A stretch of DNA of 22,823 bases, from contig NW_003143793.1 of the NCBI RefSeq assembly GCF_000003605.2, positions 391,051-413,873 of the forward strand. The letters are read 5' to 3'. Below are positions 1-8,650 of this stretch, piece by piece. A program made the position numbers and the translations under genes. Every line of letters starts with the position of its first letter. Position 1 is the stretch's first letter. Source of the DNA: Saccoglossus kowalevskii. Its lineage: Eukaryota > Hemichordata > Enteropneusta > Harrimaniidae. Below the pieces are notes generated by a model. That model did no database searches. It saw only the letters and a program-made list of their open reading frames with translations, and had not been told where the DNA came from.

Positions 1-547
1 GTCATTGCTGTAACATATACTCTTACATTCAGCTCAAGGTACATACGTTTTCAATCATGATGAGGTGATGCAATGACACATCAGGCACTAGACTCATGGT
101 TGACATGGGCTAAACTTTTAACTAATCACAACCAATAGGTCTAAAAGCAATTTACAGGCTTTGAATTAGGCGATTTAGATAGTTTTACACCCCTCTGACT
201 AAACACCACATTTCCAATCCTAAACGCTATCTTCATGATGTTTATCGAACACGATAACCATAATGCCACACATAAGGTGTACAGATGCTTAAATTCAAAT
301 GACGTAATTCTCTCAAATAAGAATGCTCCAAGAATAGCAGCAGGCGGCAATAATGCATCTTTTTTTGTTTTCACTGCTGAGTATGCGTCAAACCCCAGTG
401 AGCGTCAAACCCCAAGGCTCCCTAATGATGGGCGGACACGCTAACCACACATAAGGTATCTTCCAGCCTACTCCTTTTATCACTAATTCAGAATAAGAAA
501 AATGCCAAGGAAAATGCCAAATACCCCCATGATATGTGTTTATTTTG
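1..547. other. non-coding stretch, no gene seen
   Basis: Only short open frames (77 codons or fewer) occur, on both strands and without recognisable motifs. The one local structure is a 13-bp direct repeat, GCGTCAAACCCCA, at 385-397 and 402-414 (period 17). No splice-flanked exon could be supported. Confidence 0.6.
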
Positions 548-658
548 GTTTATACTACTAGCCCGACGCGTGAATTGTCCACTCCGCGGTGCTCCAAATC
601 CAACACACTCGGCCGGCGATGGCGCTACTCATGCCTACATGTCAGGCTAGGTTTATAC
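548..658. mobile_element. 95-bp CpG-rich insert with 8-bp flanking direct repeat
   Basis: GTTTATAC occurs at 548-555 and again at 651-658, directly flanking a 95-bp insert (556-650). The insert ends in near-inverted arms: CTAGCCCGAC (558-567) faces GTCAGGCTAG (641-650), 9 of 10 bases pairing. The interior is unusually rich in CpG compared with the AT-rich surroundings (about nine CpG in 70 bases around 562-626). A flush 8-bp direct repeat around short inverted ends is what a small non-autonomous DNA transposon leaves behind. The left end carries two extra bases (TA) before the arm, so the boundary is imperfect. Superfamily cannot be assigned. A chance arrangement is possible. Confidence 0.4.
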
Positions 659-762
659 GTGTCACGCTCAAAATAAACACTGACTTTTTTCAAAAAGGTT
701 CGTCAATCACTTTTGCACGAGTTTACGTAATAAATTAGGATTGCTGGTTTTTCAGCAACAAT

Positions 763-798
763 GTGGACTTTTCCAAGTCAGTGGACTTTTCCAAGTCA
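763..798. repeat. 18-bp perfect tandem duplication
   Basis: The unit GTGGACTTTTCCAAGTCA at 763-780 is repeated exactly at 781-798. Each unit contains GGACTTTTCC, which loosely resembles an NF-kappaB/Dorsal-type site, but two positions depart from the GGGRNYYYCC consensus, so no regulatory role is claimed. Confidence 0.85.
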
Positions 799-841
799 AA
801 GATAATTCACACTGTGGTGTCATTTGGTTATGTTTTGCCAA

Positions 842-861
842 TACGTGCGCGTACGCGCGCA
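842..861. other. alternating pyrimidine-purine tract (Z-DNA type)
   Basis: Twenty consecutive bases alternate pyrimidine and purine with heavy CG content. The tract includes the perfect 12-bp palindrome GCGCGTACGCGC at 847-858. Such CG/TA alternation is the classic Z-DNA-prone sequence and stands out in AT-rich DNA. No gene is seen beside it. Confidence 0.6.
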
Positions 862-2165
862 AAATATAAGTATAAGAATAACAACCAAAATACTGAGATG
901 TGATATATACTACCATTGTTTAGTTTGAGTGAGACCATTTAACAATTACATATTTAACTCAAACAAAGCATATATTTCTATTGTTGAGAATAATAAATCA
1001 AATTTACTGTTTAGTTTTGCCGAAAATATATTTGTTTATATACCAGCAACATTATATCTTAATTTTCATTTCTACGTGTTAAGATATTAACCTGGCCAAA
1101 GCTGGGTCTTTTCAACATTTCGTTACCAGAAGACATAATACAAACGTTTGTGTTAGACTATCGGATGCTTGACCGCCTTTAGCATTTAAAATGCAAGGAA
1201 AAATACATTTATTTTGGAATTAATAACCCCTTCAAATCACGTGTGTAATTACGCGAAAATCAATTTAGAAAAGAAAAGAAGAGAAGAGAAGAGACGAACT
1301 TTTTGGCATGAATAGAATGGAATAAATATTATCTTTCTTTATACTTATCTAATTACATCTAACCAATTCGTCAATACATATGGAATTTAACAAACATAGC
1401 TCCAAAGCAGATTAACCCAATGCCAAAAGAAGGCGAATGAATGGTCATGTGATTTACTGCCAAACTGCCATCCCGAATAAAAAGTATGTAGCAACTGCAT
1501 TTTTTAGCCATTGAGGTAGAAGCCTACTCATGAATTCAAATACCCAGAATTTATCATTTTTTAAAATAAATTGTACTTCCGGACAATATAAGAATATTTA
1601 TTGAGTTAAAAAAATTTGGGGTCACCAGCATAATTTTCAAGAAAATGGTGGTTGTATTTTAGTGGATAGTGGCCATTTTGTTGGTGCTTTTACCATCGGT
1701 TGCTATGGCAGAGATATTATGTCATATCTTAAAGTGTAGCCTGGTGACAGAGGCGGCTGAAAAACTATATATTGTGAATGACGGGGTACTAGATGTTTTT
1801 CTGCATTTTTTCAAAAATCTGGGTTTTAAAAACTGTCAAAAATGCAATTTTTGTTTAACATTAGGCTCTATGGAATTGTTCTAAAAATAGCGATTTTTGA
1901 AAAATGTTATGACAAATTCCTCAAAATACGTCACTGTAACACACAAAAACATGCTATTTCATGGTGCCGTGGGACAATAGCTCCATGATTATAAATAAAC
2001 TCATGAACATTGTCATGTGATTTATGACAAAAAATATGAGTAGGTTTCTACCTTAAGTTGAAATATGCAAACGGGTCTGTGAATTCGTGGTAAATGTGAA
2101 AACCAAACGAGTTTCAAATAAAATGTACATGGGATACATTTCCAACTATTGAGTTTTTAATAAAT
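862..2165. other. AT-rich non-coding stretch
   Basis: No supported gene. A pure-purine run of 28 bases (GA-rich) lies at 1267-1294. The open frame at 1669-1884 has no ATG start or recognisable motif and sits in low-complexity T-rich sequence. Confidence 0.5.
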
Positions 2166-2172
2166 TATACCT

Positions 2173-2181
2173 AAATGGCGG
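2173..2181 (+). promoter_or_regulatory. YY1-like motif AAATGGCGG
   Basis: AAATGGCGG matches the core of the YY1 element that often sits at or near translation starts of animal housekeeping promoters. The ATG inside it opens a frame of only about a dozen codons. Listed because a second, better copy lies about 370 bp downstream. A functional role is inference. Confidence 0.2.
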
Positions 2182-2546
2182 CCAAGTGTTTCTTCCATCA
2201 TATTTGCCAAAATTAATAACATAAATTTTGGTATTTAGTTCCGTTTTTGAATGTTTAATAGCAAATAAACATGTCATTGGTGGTGTGTGTGTTTATTTTA
2301 TTATGTTATTCGAGATTCAAAGTTTTTTTTTTTTAATTGTGATCACCCGTATTCTCTGTAATCCAAACATATTAAAGGGCGCCATCACGCGCTTGCTGGT
2401 GGTATTTAGTTCTTGACAAACTCTTCTCTCGAAGTGTTTTTGAATGTCTAAATGTATATTTACAATGTGAGTTTTATTACCCAAGATATTGTGAGCCAAA
2501 TAAAGGAAATTGTGGAAGGGAATTTGTGCGCTACACTCACTCAGTG

Positions 2547-2675
2547 AAAATGGCGGAATATGCGGATTGTCTTCGAATACGCTTACCAAACAGAGCATCC
2601 TATCTATTCACTATCAATGCCATGATGGGCACGCGTTCACGTTGCTACAAGTGGGAGATTTTCCAGCCATCTTAA
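2547..2675 (+). other. possible first exon: YY1-like motif with Kozak ATG and 41-codon ORF
   Basis: AAAATGGCGG at 2547-2556 combines a YY1-type core with a strong Kozak context (gaaaATGG). The ATG at 2550 opens a 41-codon frame, beginning MAEYADCLRI and ending at a TAA at 2673-2675. Composition here is richer in G+C and CpG than the flanks. A weak donor-like AA|GTGGGA lies at about 2650. The product matches no family I recognise. It could be the first coding exon of a gene whose other exons lie downstream or outside the window, or a chance short ORF. Other frames over 2510-3157 are also open in short pieces, so the frame choice is not secure. Confidence 0.15.
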
Positions 2676-3349
2676 TTCTGGCGCTACATTGCGTGACCAC
2701 GATACCGAGGAAACATGCACATAATGTTATGGAACTTATTTTATTTAGTTCAAATGTTCACTTACGACCAAAATGATCAACATTTCTAGGAAAAATATTA
2801 AAGTGACCGCAAAGTGGCGCTCTTTAATAAACGAGTTGATGTACTCGCAAATTGAATTATCGACAAATGTCCAAAAATATAACCTAAATATCTTAATCAG
2901 TTATATTCAATCGAAAAGATATGATTTAAATCGCCCATTGGTAGTTAAATGTGCTTGCTCAAGTTGGCATACGCGAATTCATTGAATTTCGGCCATTCAA
3001 GGCTTCCACGGGTGTTAATAAATTGGCAAAATTACGGAAACTGCACAAACAACTGTTACACTCTATCTGGGACACGCTTGGTCGTCGCGTCATTTACCAC
3101 GCACTGGCAGGAATAGAAAAAATGAAAACGAGCACCGTTCACAATGGACTCCGGTGACCTAATTTTACCTGGACCCAGAGCGCCCCAGTCCCGCCATATC
3201 TTCCATAAATTATTGACAGGTTTCGTACTGACATTTATTATTGTTATTAAATTTAATATTCAATTACACAATACAAAAATAATTACCAACAATTTCGAAT
3301 GATATGATATTTTGTTTGAGTCAAAGACGGATTTAATCCCGGGGATTTA
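2676..3349. other. no supported gene; short overlapping frames
   Basis: Plus-strand open frames of 70 and 68 codons (2773-2985, 2951-3157) follow one another here with moderate CpG content. Neither has a recognisable domain. 3220-3350 is AT-rich and shows nothing. Confidence 0.4.
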
Positions 3350-3760
3350 ATGCAACATGTCATGTCCCAGAACACGGCCGCAACTTGATTCATGTTTTGT
3401 GGGCGTGTTTATATCTGTCACTCATTTCTCAACGCTCGTACACTCCGCGGGCAGCGGCGCCGTTGCATTAGAATTTGCAGAGAACGCTGCATACACAAAA
3501 AACAGCATCTGTTCATCGTTCGCCAAAGACTGTATTGTAGTTCTTCAAAGCGGAATCATTGTCGTCAGGTAGACGACGACTCAACTGTCAAAATTCCCAC
3601 TGTATCGAAGAAGCCGGCAAAAATATTTGCCGTGAATCCAGTAGGAATCGGCTTGGTTTTCGCGAGTACCGTAACCACGTCGATGGCCGAATGGATTTCC
3701 TGTTTAGATAAACGGTAGGTAGATGCATGATGATATTTGTTGAGTATTGCAGTTGTCATG
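3350..3760. other. CpG-dense block with open frames on both strands
   Basis: I count roughly 28 CpG between 3361 and 3720, a clear island against CpG-poor flanks. On the plus strand a 108-codon frame (3392-3718) runs from an acceptor-like ATTGTCGTCAG (ending 3568) to a donor-like ACG|GTAGGT (about 3717). On the minus strand a 64-codon frame (3759-3565) has an ATG, an upstream acceptor-like TTCTGTTTTCGTCAG, and a peptide including IPTGFTANIFAGFF. No family is recognised in either. The block could be an exon on one strand, a promoter island, or an old insert. Direction is unresolved. Confidence 0.25.
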
Positions 3761-4285
3761 TTGCCTGACGAAAACAGAATACTTTTAGCATTATCATAGA
3801 CAATTTCAACTCATATCTTTGTAGAGAAAATATACCGCATTTCCCTTAATATCAGCTGCAATATCAGCAACCTTCCAACCGGAGCAGTGATGAATCATTT
3901 TCAATTTCAATGTGTGTCATTTTTATGGAGGAAAACACTCGAAATCTGTACAAACGGTGTTGTTTTTACCACTGTCAATATCCACCCCGTTGGGTTAGTA
4001 ATACTTAAAAAACCAAAATGGATGTGTTCGATCTATGCAGTACGCATTTCGAAATTCCAGTTTATTTGATTGAATTCGCAAGCAATCACAGCGTAGATCG
4101 GATTGCGGAGGTCAGACAAGGATGACAGATACATTTGAGCCGCACCGTGATTTAGCGACTACCTGTCTCCGTGACGGTACATACACATAGACAGCCTAGC
4201 AGAGGAGATCAGATTACGAATATGACTGAAATATTTCTGGCACCGTGTTATGCCTTCTTCCTTTGTCACTATCGTGTACAAACTA
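3761..4285. other. no gene seen
   Basis: Only unremarkable frames of about 60 codons occur. No inverted repeats or motifs were found. Confidence 0.5.
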
Positions 4286-4290
4286 CACCA

Positions 4291-4324
4291 ATGAATGAAT
4301 GAATGAATAAATGAATGAATGAGT
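4291..4324. repeat. (ATGA)n microsatellite
   Basis: About eight ATGA units with two single-base variants (ATAA and the final GAGTG). The minus-strand frame across it reads a His-Ser-Phe-Ile repeat, a shadow of the microsatellite. A small related (GAAT)3 lies at 4806-4818. Confidence 0.9.
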
Positions 4325-4450
4325 GTATGAATGGCATTACCGTCAGTGTAAACAAAAACAACTGACATTTGTTATTTGTTTGTATTGTTAACAACTGTTG
4401 TGCTATTCGATGATATGGTGATATTTTAAAAATGAACAAATTTTTCAAAT

Positions 4451-4490
4451 TCTATTCTATTCTATTCTATTCTATTTTATTCTATTCTAT
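4451..4490. repeat. (TCTAT)8 microsatellite
   Basis: Eight pentanucleotide units TCTAT; the sixth (4476-4480) is the variant TTTAT. Confidence 0.95.
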
Positions 4491-4922
4491 TCCTTTGATT
4501 ACAATGTGCACTTCTAAGTATAAGTAAACAGTGAGTTATCATAGGTAAAATTTAAAGCAAATTTGTTTCTGTTTCTCTTAATTGTCACATTGGAATAGGA
4601 TTGTAGGATAGGCTATTTTATTTGCAACGTACACAATACAGAAAACTCAAAACGAACAAACTGAGACAATTTTGATATATTAAAAAACAAACTAAATATT
4701 AAAATATTAAATTAAATATTACCTAATAACCAACTCTTGGTTACAGAAATGTATTAAAAGATCGCATTCAAAACTCTTACACATTTCAGTTCGGTTACAT
4801 CTAACGAATGAATGAATGTTAAAAGTGTATTTCTTGATGTTTTCTGTGACAAGGAAGTGTTGTAATAACTCAAAATGATGTCAAAAACATAAGCTGACAC
4901 ATGTTTCTCATTAGGTTTTCAT

Positions 4923-5120
4923 TACTTTATATTTCGTTGGAATTAATTTTTGCTGAAGGAATGATTTAATGAAAATAAATTCTAAGAAAAATACCTTTTT
5001 TTCTATATTGTATTTCTATTTTTTCTATATTCTCTATTGTTAAAATAAACTTCATACAAAACAAGAAAAATGTTTTGTTTTTTGTTTTTTTCAGCAAAAA
5101 TTAATTACAGCTAAACTAAT
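4923..5120 (-). mobile_element. MITE family A, degraded copy
   Basis: The segment aligns by eye, in the same orientation, with the element at 22220-22430. Shared landmarks in order are TACTTTAT, GAATTAATTTTTGCTGAAGG, ATTTAGTGAAAATAAA (here ATTTAATGAAAATAAA), ATACCTTTTT, CTATATT, TTCATACAAAACA (CCATACAAAACA there) and CAGCAAAAATTAATTACAGC. The outer CTGTAAAATA ends are lost and the middle has T-rich expansion, so this is the oldest of the three copies. Strand is given relative to the copy at 17228-17435. It is non-coding. Confidence 0.7.
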
Positions 5121-5576
5121 GCCCTTTATAGTATGTTAATATATGTCAGTTTTTCTAAAAAAAAAAGAATTACAGAAAACAAAAAAACACAATAAATGTA
5201 TAATCGTTGATACTGAAATTAATAACTCAGACATTAAATTTTTTACCTCATAACCATGACAACCAATCAAATTTGCACATTACAAGTAGACACGTGTATT
5301 TCTTCCTGATGTATTATTGTGTCCACCTTCCTTCCGAATTAGCCAATAGTTTGTCAACAAGATATGGTACGTGGCAAAACGATTTCTTTTCACTGATATT
5401 TTCAATAAAAATTCATCTTGGATTTTTTATTTTTTTTATTTCAGAGAAAACACTTACTTTATTTCTGGACTTTCCTCCCTGTAATTCTCTCTTCTAATTT
5501 TTTTTAACACCTCTGTGTAATTCATGTGTTTGTCTTGGGTAGAACTTCCAAAACAACAAGGCCTTCCACTGTATAG
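5121..5576. other. AT-rich non-coding stretch
   Basis: Poly-A and poly-T runs with a 96-codon low-complexity frame rich in Phe and Leu. No supported gene. Confidence 0.5.
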
Positions 5577-5607
5577 TATAAAAGTATAGCCCCCCCCTCC
5601 CCTCCCT
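5577..5607 (+). promoter_or_regulatory. TATA-box-like TATAAAAG followed by C-rich tract
   Basis: TATAAAAG at 5577-5584 is a full TATA-box match. Just downstream, 5590-5607 is C8-T-C4-T-C3-T, so the minus strand has G-runs able to form a quadruplex (runs of 3, 4 and 8). An Inr-like TTCAGTG lies at about 5630, further than the usual 30 bp from the TATA box, so the promoter reading is weak. No convincing exon follows directly. Confidence 0.2.
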
Positions 5608-5971
5608 GTAGTGTCATTGGCACCTACATTCAGTGTGCGGTTGCTCCAGGGCAGCTCAAAGCTTGATGAAGGGTGTGTTTGTAAAAGTAATTCATCGTCG
5701 GACTTATGCTTCTGAAATTATAACATATGTTTGAGATTAATAAAAATCATCGCTCTTGAACATATTCGACTTGTATATTTGCATTGAGCTTTAGGAGGGT
5801 GTCCTGGGAGATTGCCATGTACAATTTTGAGCCGCGATTTCTTTTATTCTGACAATTAATTTTTTTCTCTGAGGGTATATATATACCAGTACATGTATGT
5901 AAACAAGTAGCGGTAATGTATATGAAAGGAGTTGTATTTGATATACGATTTCTGATGATGTTAAAATGCAT

Positions 5972-6014
5972 GTTACTATGACAACCATCCTTAAGACCAT
6001 GTAACCATGGCAAT
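5972..6014. promoter_or_regulatory. paired RFX X-box motifs
   Basis: GTTACTATGACAAC at 5972-5985 matches the ciliary X-box consensus GTHNYYATRRNAAC at every position. GTAACCATGGCAAT at 6001-6014 matches 13 of 14 (last base T instead of C). Start-to-start spacing is 29 bp. RFX factors bind such sites upstream of cilia genes in animals (established knowledge). Whether a gene is driven here is inference. Confidence 0.35.
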
Positions 6015-6054
6015 CAGACGTTTGATGCAGCTCTCTCAAGCTTTAGGTAATTAG
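6007..6054 (+). other. possible first coding exon (MAIRRLMQLSQAL)
   Basis: The ATG at 6007 has an excellent Kozak context (aaccATGG). It opens a 15-codon frame beginning MAIRRLMQLSQAL, then stops at 6052-6054. A donor-like TTTAG|GTAATT falls at 6046/6047 just before that stop, so the frame could continue into a downstream exon. The basic, amphipathic start would suit a mitochondrial or other N-terminal leader. No acceptor-linked partner exon was identified in the window. The ATG lies inside the second X-box, so it may simply be part of that motif. Confidence 0.12.
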
Positions 6055-6279
6055 ATTTATTTTCTTGTGTCTAGTACATACACTGTACTGTGTCTAATGA
6101 AGAGAATTGTTTAGTTATTCTGTGTGGTTTTTACTTTATTAAAATTTTTTCTATAGGTATAATCAATTTCTTTTATACAGAAAATGTAATAAAGATGTTA
6201 AATGTATGTTCTTATGTACGCCCTAAACTTTAAACATATTTATTTTGTGTCTGCTAGACTGTTTCACTAAAAAGTTTAA

Positions 6280-6497
6280 CATTTTTCACCACCAGTTCTC
6301 ATCACAAAATAGTCCCGTTTATAGTCTTGCACTGCAAGATTGGGACACAAATAGCAAAATTTTTTTAGTAAAAAATTATAATTGAATCAAATTTTGTCTG
6401 TTGGCCCCAAAATTTGACTTCATTTCCAGAAATATTGAAGAAAATAAAATTTAGGAACAGAAAAATTTGAAAAAAATGAAGTCTGGTGGTGAAAAGG
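6280..6497 (+). mobile_element. MITE family B, copy 1 (piggyBac-like ends)
   Basis: This 218-bp element has inverted ends TTTTCACCACCAG (about 6283-6295) and CTGGTGGTGAAAA (6483-6495). It is preceded by TTAA (6276-6279); the right-hand TTAA is mutated (GATC follows). It aligns over its whole length with the reverse complement of 12778-13003, sharing TTTATAGTCT, GTCTGTTGGC and TTCATTTCCAGAAATATTGA. TTAA target sites and CC(T)TTT-type ends are characteristic of piggyBac-type transposons, so a non-autonomous derivative of that superfamily is the best guess. It is non-coding. Confidence 0.75.
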
Positions 6498-6750
6498 ATC
6501 CAGCTAAATTCAAATTTGTTATAACTGAGCATGTCTCTGTGCACATATGCAATGCATCATGGGTGATAATTCCAAATATATATGTACCCGTAATGAAAAA
6601 CTACTATGACACTGGAAAGACACTAAATTAATTATAATCAATATTTTGGCAAGATTTGGCTTTTTTTTATGTGGTTATTTTTGAACAAAAAAATGTTTGA
6701 AATCATAGGTATTTTTGCTTTACACATGCTTATTATATTTTCAGTGACAC
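6498..6750. other. non-coding, no structure seen
   Basis: AT-rich unique sequence between MITE B and the conserved-looking block that follows. No gene. Confidence 0.5.
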
Positions 6751-6754
6751 ATGC

Positions 6755-6905
6755 ACGAATACCTTAAAGATTATAGAGCGTAATCAGTGTGCCCTGTAAG
6801 CCGATTTGAAGTGTCACAGACGCTCAGAGACTTTTCTTGCCGCAACTAATTATGCTAATTCCTGTGGGTATCATTGACGCCGCAGAGAATCATAATAGTT
6901 ATGGA
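6755..6905. other. candidate cis-regulatory or conserved non-coding block
   Basis: A patch of higher complexity and G+C than its flanks. It contains CTAATTATGCTAATT (6846-6860), which combines homeodomain TAATTA with an octamer-like ATGCTAAT, and a RUNX-like CTGTGGG at about 6863. It has no coding potential. Purely a motif-based suggestion. Confidence 0.15.
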
Positions 6906-7091
6906 ATTTGAGAAAACGAAGAAAATCAGAGGCCACAGACTTTTAGTTTGCAACTTCAGAAGTTACTACAGCTATATACAATCCTTTTTTTTATCTTTGA
7001 AGACCTTTCTCCCCAGTAGTCATTCAACAAGCTGGGGGAATTTCATTTTGAGTCAAGTTTCCTACAGACTCATACTAGTAGTGCATAATAG

Positions 7092-7418
7092 CAGGGATTG
7101 AAATAGAATTTTTTCTCTGCATGCATAGTGTGCATGTTGAATTTGAAATTTACCTGCACTAACTTGTTGTGAAATGCACCACTTTTAAAGTTTTAATAAA
7201 ATTTACGGGTTCTCGATCAATGTGAACACGAAAGAATTTGCTTTTTTTTTAGTTACCTTACAATATTTGTTGAACTTAATTTAAGCTTAGTGAATATAAT
7301 GAGAAAATGTTGTGTTAATTTCTACATGCACAGCGTGCACATTATATTTTGAGTTTACTTGCACTAGCTAATAATCTATGTGCATAGTGCAGTGTGCACC
7401 AGAGTATTTCGACCCCTG
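7092..7418. mobile_element. MITE family D, 327 bp, CAGGG ends, 7-bp TSD
   Basis: The left end CAGGGATTGAAATA (7092-7105) is inverted at the right end (TATTTCGACCCCTG, 7405-7418), 12 of 14 bases matching. The 7-bp ATAATAG flanks the element directly on both sides (7085-7091 and 7419-7425). Inside each end are repeats of a GCATAGTGTGCA / GTGCATAGTGCAGTGTGCAC motif and of TTTACCTGCACTA / TTTACTTGCACTA. CAGGG-type ends suggest a hAT-like element (usually 8-bp TSD); P-like elements can leave 7-8 bp. It has no transposase and no coding capacity. Confidence 0.8.
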
Positions 7419-7425
7419 ATAATAG

Positions 7426-7963
7426 CCCCCTAGACTGGAATATTATTTTTAACATATAGAGAGAGAATAAAGGACTGTGCAAGTTATCTTTGATGTAAAA
7501 ACTTATTTGAATATGGTATAGAATGTTTTTACATCTAGAATTCATTCAAAATCTAGTAAGTGCTACATCACAAACATCCATGAAAAAATATGCTACCATT
7601 TCATTTCAAAATCAAGTATGTGTTCAACGCTCAACATTTATTAAATAACACATTCAAATACGTTCATTGAAAAAAAAACCCTCTTCTACCATTTGTGGCA
7701 AAATTAATTGCAAAAAAAAAAATGGTGAGAAGAAGCAAGTCAAACCTTTTTTTTTGGACCTTAGTCTCTCTACTAGGAATTTGTACAAAATGTTTGAACT
7801 TTGAAACATTATTTCTATATAGCAGGAAATTTTTTCAAAAACTCACACTGAACTTTGTGGAATTTGGGGGGGGGGGATATATTCGTCTACCAATGCATTG
7901 TAATTAATCTTGTTATTGTCTTTATTAATATTTAAAAATTTTACAATTCAAACTGAATTCAAT
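7426..7963. other. AT-rich non-coding stretch with G11 run
   Basis: No gene. A run of eleven G at 7866-7876 and several A8-A9 runs occur. The 70-codon frame at 7695-7907 is low-complexity. Confidence 0.5.
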
Positions 7964-8329
7964 TGACCGATTGAATAACATAGGGAACATTTTTCAAATG
8001 ATGTTGCACACGCTGTCTGTTGATTGGCTGATTGGATTCAATTTTCCATTGAAATTTAAAAATATTTATAAAGGGGAAGGGAATACCGTTTTTGTGCTAA
8101 GAGTACAAAAAACAACAACACTCATACCAAAATTAAATTTAGTGTATGACCGATTGAATAACATAGGGAACATTTTTCAAATGATGTTGCACACGCTGTC
8201 TGTTGATTGGCTGATTGGATTCAATTTTCCATTGAAATTTAAAAATATTTATAAAGGGGAAAGGAATACCTTTTTTGTGCTAAGAGTACAAAAAACAACA
8301 ACACTCATACCAAAATTAAATTTAGTGTA
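7964..8329 (+). repeat. 183-bp direct tandem duplication (two copies)
   Basis: Copy 1 (7964-8146) and copy 2 (8147-8329) are adjacent and differ at two bases by eye (G/A near 8078/8261, and G/T about ten bases further), so the duplication is recent. Because 183 is divisible by 3, one frame stays open through both copies and makes a 130-codon ORF (7971-8363, no ATG at its start). Both differences change the amino acid (Gly to Arg, Val to Phe), and nothing resembles a protein family, so it is read as DNA duplication, not a gene. Each copy holds TGATTGGCTGATTGGA (8021-8036, 8204-8219), two inverted CCAAT boxes, giving four NF-Y-type sites. Confidence 0.95.
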
Positions 8330-8650
8330 CACAGCCAAAGTGGAAATCTCTATCCAGTGTTAACACATGTACACGTATGATATACATGCAGTGACTGACT
8401 TAACAGTATTAACATGTGAGTATATGTGTGTTTTATATACCCTGTATGGTTTACACAGGAGAACGGTACTATGTATATATGAACAGTAGTGAATATGAAT
8501 ACTATAGGTGCTTTGTATTCAAGAGATGAGACACACTCAGCTTTCTCACTTGGTAACCATGTAATTGTCCTTTTATGCATTGTGAACACCATCCGTGACA
8601 AACATTTCACAGGATGTTTTGACTCTTTGTTTTAATTAGAGTGCACAGTT
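8330..8650. other. non-coding stretch
   Basis: AT-rich sequence with many TACATG/TATATG words. The 86-codon minus-strand frame (8610-8350) shows no recognisable domain. Confidence 0.5.

Noticed and set aside
763-798. Tandem NF-kappaB sites
   Set aside because: GGACTTTTCC departs from the kappaB consensus at two positions. Kept only as a tandem repeat.
4159-4368. Minus-strand 69-codon frame with His-Ser-Phe-Ile repeats
   Set aside because: Translation of the (ATGA)n microsatellite.
5747-6039. Two overlapping minus-strand frames of 82-88 codons
   Set aside because: No recognisable domain, composition like the surrounding AT-rich DNA, and overlap in different frames.
7971-8363. 130-codon plus-strand frame, the longest in the window
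   Set aside because: It has no ATG at its start, owes its length to a 183-bp tandem duplication, and the two differences between copies both change the amino acid. No family resemblance.
8550-8570. Third X-box near GGTAACCATGTAATT
   Set aside because: Mismatches in the second half-site (GTAAT instead of RRNAAC).
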